Source: Chara braunii (lineage: Eukaryota > Streptophyta > Charophyceae > Charales > Characeae). From it: a DNA stretch of 23,747 nucleotides. Of this stretch, positions 19,501 through 23,747 are shown piece by piece; position 1 is the stretch's first letter, and every line of letters begins with the position of its first letter. The notes under the pieces were generated by a model. It saw only the letters and a program-made list of their open reading frames with translations, did no database searches and had not been told where the DNA came from. The position numbers and the translations under genes were made by a program. The stretch covers positions 142,041-165,787 of the forward strand of contig BFEA01000835.1 in NCBI GenBank assembly GCA_003427395.1, written 5' to 3'.

Positions 19501-20372
19501 GCCAGATACATCCAGGAAAGGGCTGCTGTTCGTACCCTCTCAATTGGAGTCGATCCATCACAAATCATGGGTAGGTTCCAATTTTTTCGACTTGGCAGCG
19601 CATAGAGTGGCGGTTGATGGTAAACCACACAGAAGGAAAACACGGTACAGAAAGATTGTAGACTCGTACATACGTAAGTCACAGTGAGCGAACAATATAA
19701 TCTGACGGAAAGCACACCAGCATATGCAGTGTAGTAAGGCAGGCCAGAATTTGTACCCCATATGTACCGCACAGGGGTGAAACAGCCGTGCATTCCCTGC
19801 TAGGATAGAGTGATTTAAACCACCAGTACTTGGCCCAGCTATCGGCCGTGGGAAAAAGTAGAGTAGAAACTTCTCTAGTCGGATGAATTTGGGCACTCCT
19901 GTAGTTGCCCGTACGTTTCCTAAAATTGTGGCTTGTTAACGAGCACAACTTTAGTCAGTCCTGGTGGTTTAAATAACACTGATGCCAGGTAAGAGTTTGC
20001 AAGCCTGTCATCAGTGTAACCTCATGTTGGTTCCAGATGTTGGCCGAGTAAATGGCCTAGGTAGTAGGTACCCCCAATCTGTATTTCAATTGTTCTGGAC
20101 ATCCAAGGACAAGACACTGGGCCCGTTTCGCAGCACGTGCTGCTCCCCACGCACAGATCCGAGGCTTGTTTTTCTGGGGGGAACCAAAGAGTTGGTTCGG
20201 TATGTTCAAAACATTCGTCATGTGTAATGTATCGGTCAAAGTCCTCTTATCAATACTCACATCGATTGGCTTTCCCCAGTTCTCTGCAATGCCTTTCTGG
20301 TGCCCTTTCCCGACAACGGCAACCACAGCTCGAGCTTGCTTAGCACACTCTTGCAAAGTTGCTGCCATGTAC
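16482..20372 (-). CDS. TraB-domain protein, last three exons (5' part not found)
   Basis: Three minus-strand exons (20372-20261, 18148-18079, 16561-16482) join into one frame: phases are 2 at the left edge of the first, 0 at the first junction and 1 at the second. The first carries the TraB motif YMAATLQEC...VVAVVGKGHQKGI, with the conserved G-x-G-H-x-x-G core. The second is a short linker. The third gives a hydrophobic helix, VGLMVLSVAIGGAAVYMG, and a short basic tail before TGA. Introns are 2112 and 1517 bp with GT-AG ends. TraB-family proteins in plants and animals are membrane proteins with a C-terminal anchor; some plant members act at the mitochondrial surface and ER contacts. The catalytic role, if any, is not established. 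The upstream exons, including those for the N-terminal half of the domain, were not located and probably lie beyond the window. About 88 C-terminal residues of a typical 350-400 are visible, with no disabling change. Confidence 0.82.
16727..16778 (+). repeat. Polypurine G-rich tract
   Basis: GGGAGAAGGAGGGAGGGGAG and a following run of ten G residues within a GGA-rich stretch, inside the last TraB intron. Confidence 0.8.
17006..17620 (-). other. Unrecognised intronic open frame interrupted by two stops
   Basis: On the minus strand a 100-codon frame (17620-17318) is followed by two adjacent TAG codons and then a further 100-odd codons in the same frame (to 17006), ending in TAA. Residues such as GVAVILTASSQSDSQGLKVG look protein-like, but no family is recognised. 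It lies wholly inside the last TraB intron. It may be a decayed coding sequence or chance. Confidence 0.2.
17692..17826 (+). repeat. Exact 67-bp duplication around a single N (assembly join)
   Basis: 17692-17758 and 17760-17826 are identical and are separated only by N at 17759. This is the pattern left when overlapping contig ends are placed side by side and not merged. It lies inside the last TraB intron. Confidence 0.93.
17951..17974. repeat. Abutted inverted termini of the ACCACCAGTAC family
   Basis: ACTGGTAGGTTTTAAT is directly followed by CCACCAGT, forming a near-palindrome whose halves each resemble the family terminus. A poly-A tract of about 25 follows at 17979. It may be a remnant of two adjacent elements or of an excision. 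Confidence 0.35.
18079..18148 (-). other. TraB gene penultimate exon
   Basis: 70 bp. Acceptor CCTAAG before TTG (18148), donor TTTG followed by GTACGAG (18078 downward). It encodes LMKLPSKAGEPATGSFQTGL plus RLF, the short L-x-x-x-P linker seen after the GxGHxxG block in relatives. Its identification rests on phase agreement with both neighbours and on this motif. The acceptor has a weak pyrimidine tract, so it is less certain than the other two exons. Confidence 0.7.
18437..18468 (+). repeat. Poly-C tract with one N
   Basis: About 32 positions, all C except N at 18454, so the true length is uncertain. It lies in the 2112-bp TraB intron. Confidence 0.9.
18469..19421. other. Intronic sequence of the TraB gene, nothing else supported
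   Basis: Plus-strand frame 18846-19023 is open for about 59 codons and highly charged (EHEEKKRAQATERKLAKEKH), but has no start, splice context or family resemblance. Other frames are short. No element ends recognised. Confidence 0.3.
19422..19553 (+). repeat. 58-60 bp tandem repeat, about 2.3 units
   Basis: TCGTTGGGAGTCGTTATTGT with CCAGATACGTCCAGG starts at 19422 and recurs at 19480. A third partial unit starts at 19540 (TCAATTGGAGTCG). Units differ by several substitutions. Confidence 0.8.
19814..19973. mobile_element. MITE-like element, 160 bp, ACCACCAGTAC family
   Basis: Terminal inverted repeats TTTAAACCACCAGTACT (19814-19830) and AGTCCTGGTGGTTTAAA (19957-19973) match over 17 bp with one mismatch. 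TTAA is present at both ends, compatible with a TTAA target-site duplication or with TTAA being part of the terminus. No coding capacity. It lies inside the 2112-bp TraB intron. Confidence 0.75.
20261..20372 (-). other. TraB gene exon n-2 (GxGHxxG motif exon)
   Basis: 112 bp. The upstream intron ends in ...ATAAATGACAG just right of 20372, with a good branch-site candidate, CTAAC, about 40 nt before it. The donor is GAT followed by GTGAGT (20260-20255). The exon starts with the last base of an Arg codon if the previous exon ends in AG or CG, which would give the family's usual D-R-Y-M. It contains VVAVVGKGHQKGIAENWGKP, the diagnostic part of the family. All 37 codons are open. Confidence 0.9.
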
Positions 20373-20481
20373 CTGTCATTTATACACATCCAAACAATTT
20401 AAGGGTTAGGTTTGATAAAGGATGAATACGCTCAAAAAATTAGAGTTAACGGCACGTCCACTCTGGAGACTTCCATTACTC

Positions 20482-20566
20482 CACAGGCCGTTGTGAAATC
20501 TCCGCCAACTCGGCCTGTGTGTGTTTTAACATATGATTCTCTCTCTTTGTTAACAGGAGAATCATA
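20482..20566. repeat. Two adjacent short inverted repeats
   Basis: CACAGGCCG (20482-20490) pairs with CGGCCTGTG (20511-20519). TATGATTCTC (20532-20541) pairs with GAGAATCATA (20557-20566). Both stems are perfect. They lie just upstream (minus sense) of the GxGHxxG exon. Confidence 0.85.
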
Positions 20567-20609
20567 CTGACCATGTCAAAGTTGGTAAAACAAAGAAGTT
20601 GAAAGAACA

Positions 20610-20760
20610 TTAAAACCACCAGTACATCTGAAAATGCAGATTGAGCCTCTCCTAACCATTTGGAGGCCATGGAGCGTCGATAAAATGAATCGGTGGTTCA
20701 TGGCCTCGTGCTTTTTAGGAGAGGCTCAATCTCCTTTTTCGGACGTACTGGTTGTTTTAA
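20610..20760. mobile_element. Foldback element, 151 bp, with arms of about 65 bp
   Basis: It starts TTAAAACCACCAGTAC and ends GTACTGGTTGTTTTAA. The inverted similarity continues far inside: GATTGAGCCTCTCCTAA (20639-20655) pairs exactly with TTAGGAGAGGCTCAATC (20716-20732), and GGAGGCCATGGA pairs partly with TTCATGGCCTCG. The transcript would form a long hairpin. TTAA is found at both ends, as in the 19814-19973 copy. Confidence 0.85.
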
Positions 20761-21244
20761 TACAGGTGCTGGTGGCAATCAATCAGAAGGCACAAGCAAG
20801 CCCCAGTCCCGACTCGTCTCTCGTAGAACTTGGGACCCTGGAAAGTCAAGGATCCGATTCCAGATCGTAATGCAAGAGTACCATGCATAGCAATATTTGA
20901 CGTCGTGGAACTGGTTACCTCATTGTTGTAGGTTCAAAATTCAAATCCTACATTCCAGAAATTAAGCCATCCTTGTGAACCCATGCGCACACCTGCTGAG
21001 CAAAAATGTAGGTCTACCTCCATCACAGGGAACGTACCAGCCGAAACCTGTAGGTGTACAGCCTAAAAAGGTACAACCGCCCTGGGGGCCCCACCTTGAC
21101 TCCTAGACTCCCAGGCAGCACGAGCCAGGCGGCCTTGAGAGCTGTGGTTCACTTTCTGGGCCTGGTGTATGTGTTTGCTGCAGCGTCCGTTATTTTGTCT
21201 GTTTCTTTTATCTTTTGCATTATTTAGCTAGGCTGTTTGTTTTT
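20761..21244. other. No recognised gene
   Basis: Contains a GTAGG...CCTAC stem around TTCAAAATTCAAAT (20929-20951) that superficially resembles a T arm, but without a usable A box. No supported frame. Confidence 0.35.
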
Positions 21245-21642
21245 CCGGGTGCCCGGGCACCCAACTTATGCCCGGCCAGGGATGACCCCTGGGCAGGGTT
21301 CTGGGCAGCCCCCGCGCACGCGCAAAAAAAAAAAAAAAAAAATCTGGGAAAAAAAATGTTGTGTAGAATTGCAATACAAACGACTTTTGGCTGACATTCA
21401 CATCAGAATTCCTCACAGAACCGGAGAAAAAAAGAAAACAACAGAATCATTCTAAGGCACCCCCCTTCAAACCCCTTCAGCCCCTTCAAAACCAATTTAT
21501 ACCGCCCTTCCCCCCCTCCTTGACAGCCAACTCTCAAAAAAGAAACGAGCCCGGATTTGGGGTTCTCCGGGAGAGCAAAGAAAACCACAAAAAATAAAAT
21601 AAATAATAACAATAATTATTATTATTATTGTTATTATTATTC

Positions 21643-21674
<32 letters not shown>

Positions 21675-21753
21675 TGCACACCCATGACCCTGGGCCTCAG
21701 ACCCCCCTTGGCATATAATGGCCCGATGCCCGGCCGGGGATGACCAGTCGGGC
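21245..21753 (-). mobile_element. Dispersed repeat family, copy 2 (inverted, ~510 bp)
   Basis: Reverse-complement homologue of 2148-2595. Shared parts in order: GGTGCCCGGGCACCCAACTT and GCCCGGCCAGGGATGACCCC, an A run (21325-21342), TGTTGTGTAGAATTGCAATA and CATCAGAATTCCTCAC, then CCCCTTCAAAACCAATTTAT, and the second GC-rich end GATGCCCGGCCGGGGATGAC. Both ends carry ATGCCCGGCCRGGGATGACC in the same orientation. It is longer than copy 1 partly because of a (TTA)n expansion at 21614-21675. No coding capacity. Confidence 0.7.
21601..21675. repeat. (TTA)n microsatellite
   Basis: About 20 TTA/ATT units with few interruptions, embedded in the dispersed repeat copy 2. Confidence 0.95.
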
Positions 21754-22205
21754 TTGACAGTCTTCCTAGTGATTTAGTTCGTATCTAACATTTTTGGCTG
21801 TTCTGATTTCGTGAGAGTTGGGCAGTTCCGTTTCAGAGAGTTTTTGTCTGCTCAAGGGTTGGTCTTGCGCACGCCATTTTGGACTTTGTTTTGTCCAAAC
21901 AGGCACTTCTGACTGTCCAGACCACTGGAGGTACTGGTTTCCACGTTTTGGCCATTTCAGATCCAGCAGTCGTTCGTCGGCATCTTTATCTGTGGCTTTC
22001 TCCCCATGTGAGTGTGTTGCACAAGGAGAGACCTTTCTTCTATGTATGCTCCCCTTCTTGCACCTCTGTATGACGATGGTGTATGAGTGCGTCGAGTCAC
22101 GAGTCTGATGTATGTGTGTCGAGTCAAGAGGGACCTTTCAGTCTTCGGCTGCATTGTTTGCACGTCTTTCTTCACGCCTTACGGTGATTCCTTGGTTCAG
22201 TGCAT
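21754..22205. other. No recognised gene
   Basis: Plus frames of up to 96 codons (21818-22108) are Ser/Cys/Phe-rich and unrecognised. A local repeat of GTGYGTCGAGTCA occurs near 22088 and 22115. Confidence 0.35.
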
Positions 22206-22225
22206 TGCCTATCACTTGATAGGCA
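22206..22225. repeat. Perfect 20-bp near-palindrome
   Basis: TGCCTATCA, CT, TGATAGGCA: 9-bp arms with a 2-bp centre. A second inverted pair, CTGCC...GGCAG, brackets 22240-22314. Confidence 0.9.
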
Positions 22226-22518
22226 TAAATCATCAGCAACCTGCCTTACGGTAGGCCCATGCCAGATGGCCACCTCTGTCTGGCTGGTAGACCTAGACCT
22301 CTGCGGTAGGCAGGGTGCAACACTGCTCTCATGTGAAAAATAACCAATTCGAACAGAATACTAACAGAAAGGGCATATAGAGGATACAATCGGCCAGAAG
22401 TTGTAGATCTTAGAACTGTATTCTCAACCAGGTTGATCCCCTAAAAGACGGCCGATGGGAATCTCACCCACAGAATGAGCTTTCTGAGTCTGCCCGCAGT
22501 CCTTGCATTACACCAGAA

Positions 22519-22625
22519 CTTGTGTTCCACAGCTAGCCGTACACCCATCATGTGACACTAGAGGATGGCTGCCAAGACCACCATGGCCACACAAATCCTG
22601 GGTGCTGAAGTTGTGTTCCACAGCT
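22519..22625 (+). repeat. Short direct repeat TTGTGTTCCACAGCT
   Basis: The same 15-bp stretch occurs at about 22520-22534 and 22611-22625, 91 bp apart. The sequence between them does not look duplicated. Confidence 0.8.
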
Positions 22626-22881
22626 CCTGAATTCATGGAAGACGTGGGCAGGCCTGGTAGAGGCTTGGTACAGCCTCGATGCATACGTGGTGGTCGTTCC
22701 TTTCGAAAACGGAAACGGCCGACCAGAGAATAAAAAAAAAACAAAGAAAAAAAAAAGTGAGAAAACGAAAAGAAAATCTCCCTCTGAAAACGGCGCGAGT
22801 GGGGGGCTGTTCCTCTCAGAGCGGCGCAAGTTCTGGAAACCGAGACGCTCACTCAGTGTACAAAAAAAGAAAAAAAAAAAA

Positions 22882-23211
22882 CAGATACAGGGCCTCGCTG
22901 CACTATTCTCGAAATGTGCAAAACGAGAGTGAATCTTCCGCTAGATTATGGAAAGATACACCCCCATGATTTTTGTCTTTTGTGGTTGTCGAGAGCAGTG
23001 CAGGGAGGCCCACAGCGCTCGGCTGACGCCTCATGCTTGGGACACGGAAATATAGGGTCTCGCTCCACTACTCTCTACATGTGCAAAACGAGAGTGAATC
23101 TTCCGCTAGAACACGGAAAGATGCACTGCTATGATTTTGTCTCTTGTGCATGTCCAGAGAGTGGAGCGACGCCCATACTAAAGCTTCGTGGCCCTTTTGT
23201 TTTGTTTTGTT
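22882..23211 (+). repeat. Two tandem 165-bp units, each with a foldback structure
   Basis: GTGCAAAACGAGAGTGAATC and following TTCCGCTAGA recur at exact 165-bp spacing (22916 and 23081). Within unit 1, GGGCCTCGCTGCACT (22890-22904) pairs with AGTGCAGGGAGGCCC (22997-23011). Within unit 2, the CGCTCCACT part (23061-23069) pairs with AGTGGAGCG (23160-23168), and flanking bases extend both stems. A third, truncated unit with GAAAGATCCACTGCCACGAT follows at about 23250. Confidence 0.85.
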
Positions 23212-23374
23212 TTCTTTTTTTTGAAAATTGAGAAATTGTCCAAAAAAAAGAAAGATCCACTGCCACGATTTGTCTTTCGAGGTTGCTGTTGGAGCGTTCA
23301 TCCTGCAAGATTTGCAATGGCCCACGCTGAACTCTTGTCGAGATTACCAAAATGGGCATGAATTTTACGCAGGA

Positions 23375-23425
23375 ACATGGAAGGATACAGAGAAGATCAG
23401 CATGGCCCTGCTGAAGAATGATGAC
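23375..23425 (+). pseudogene. U6 snRNA-like segment, truncated
   Basis: GGAAGGATACAGAGAAGATC with AGCATGGCCCTGC and GATGAC matches the core of U6 snRNA: GGAACGATACAGAGAAGATT, AGCATGGCCCCTGCGCAAGG and ATGAC. The ACAGAGA box and AGC triad are intact. One C is missing in GGCCCC and a 2-3 nt change follows. The U6 5' stem-loop and the 3' end with terminal T run are absent, and no Pol III-type T stop follows at once. It is probably a pseudogene or part of a repeat, not a working gene. Confidence 0.6.
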
Positions 23426-23732
23426 TTCTGGCAATAGAGCTATTTACGGCTCTCTGACTACGAGTCCGCCATCCGTGCCTTCGCCTGCTCCTCTGGCAGG
23501 AGCAGCCACCCTATGGGGAAAAAGAAAACGTACGACAGAAAAAGGAAGAACGGAATTTTTTTTTTTTTTCAAAGGGAGGGAAAAAAAACGAAATAAGCAG
23601 CACAGAAGTACCGGTCGCCAGCATTGAAGGACCGGTCAGCCCCATATCACGACCAGTTGCAAGCTGCATTCCCATAAGACGAAGAGGTTCGGTAGCTTGC
23701 CAACAACAAGGTTTGGGAAGGCTGCTTCGGGG
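23426..23732. other. No recognised gene
   Basis: Short frames only. Contains a T run at 23557-23570 and a GGGAGG-A-rich patch. Confidence 0.4.
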
Positions 23733-23747
23733 GTACTGGTGGTTTAA
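23733..23747. mobile_element. Terminus of an ACCACCAGTAC-family element at the window end
   Basis: GTACTGGTGGTTTAA, identical to the right end of the 12641-12795 copy, closes the window. Its left partner was not identified. Confidence 0.45.

Noticed and set aside
20373-20391. Partial Tn5 mosaic-end match CTGTCATTTATACACATCC
   Set aside because: Three mismatches to the mosaic end, no inverted partner, and it is the natural splice-acceptor side of the TraB intron (minus strand ...ATAAATGACAG).
20476-20670. Minus frame containing DMVSMI as a TraB exon
   Set aside because: Only a six-residue resemblance. It spans the arm of a foldback element and inverted repeats and has no matching splice sites.
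20890-20960. tRNA gene suggested by GTAGGTTCAAAATTCAAATCC-like arm
   Set aside because: The T-loop is too long, there is no acceptor stem, and the A box lies too close.
22030-22055. Minus-strand EER before a GT as the exon preceding the TraB motif exon
   Set aside because: Phase fits, but the family's conserved Asp before Arg-Tyr-Met is absent and the upstream residues do not resemble TraB.
22432-22500. Possible upstream TraB exon on the minus strand (KAHSVGEIPIGRLLGDQP)
   Set aside because: LLGDQP recalls the family's LGDRP motif, but the donor (GTTGAG) is weak, no clear acceptor exists, and no exon linking it to 20372 was found.

Overview
This is a non-coding-rich piece of a eukaryotic nuclear genome, most likely from a large-genome member of the green lineage (land plant or streptophyte alga). 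Four things support this: a U2 snRNA copy with the plant-type 5' end, plant-like mitochondrial fragments (cox1, trnP, rrnL), a chloroplast-type atpA fragment, and a gene with GT-AG introns of 1.5 and 2.1 kb. Species cannot be fixed from the sequence. There are no bacterial operons, ribosome binding sites or CRISPR arrays, and most long open frames are shadows of low-complexity DNA.

Layout. 1-1910: microsatellites, a GC-rich block, a degenerate ~70-bp repeat, a long G-rich minisatellite and a GGGCCCC-rich palindromic stretch. 2148-2595: one copy of a dispersed ~450-bp repeat; an inverted copy lies at 21245-21753 and a fragment at 11690-11756. 2600-8430: AT-rich DNA holding decayed organellar fragments: trnP, cox1 and rrnL from mitochondria (all minus strand) and the atpA N-terminus of chloroplast type (plus strand), with a 317-bp tandem duplication. 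8434-8550: a U2 snRNA retropseudogene with poly(A) and target-site duplication. 8700-13500: small tandem repeats, G-rich minisatellites, diverged tandem repeats and an assembly gap. 13500-16480: mostly unique sequence without recognisable genes. 16482-20372: the only convincing protein gene, the last three exons of a TraB-domain protein on the minus strand, with consistent splice phases. 20373-23747: foldback elements, the inverted dispersed repeat, a 165-bp hairpin tandem repeat and a U6-like segment.

A small family of about 150-160 bp inverted-repeat elements with TTAA at the ends and an ACCACCAGTAC terminal motif recurs from about 12.6 kb to the end of the window, including inside the TraB introns.

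Assembly quality matters here. Two perfect Tn5/Nextera mate-pair junction adapters (4592-4629 and 10192-10229) are embedded in the sequence. The first is flanked by a 151-bp duplication, and a 67-bp duplication flanks a single N at 17759. Contiguity across these points should not be trusted. I see no clear undescribed system; the most interesting biology is the snRNA retrocopies, the organellar DNA cluster and the inverted-repeat element family.
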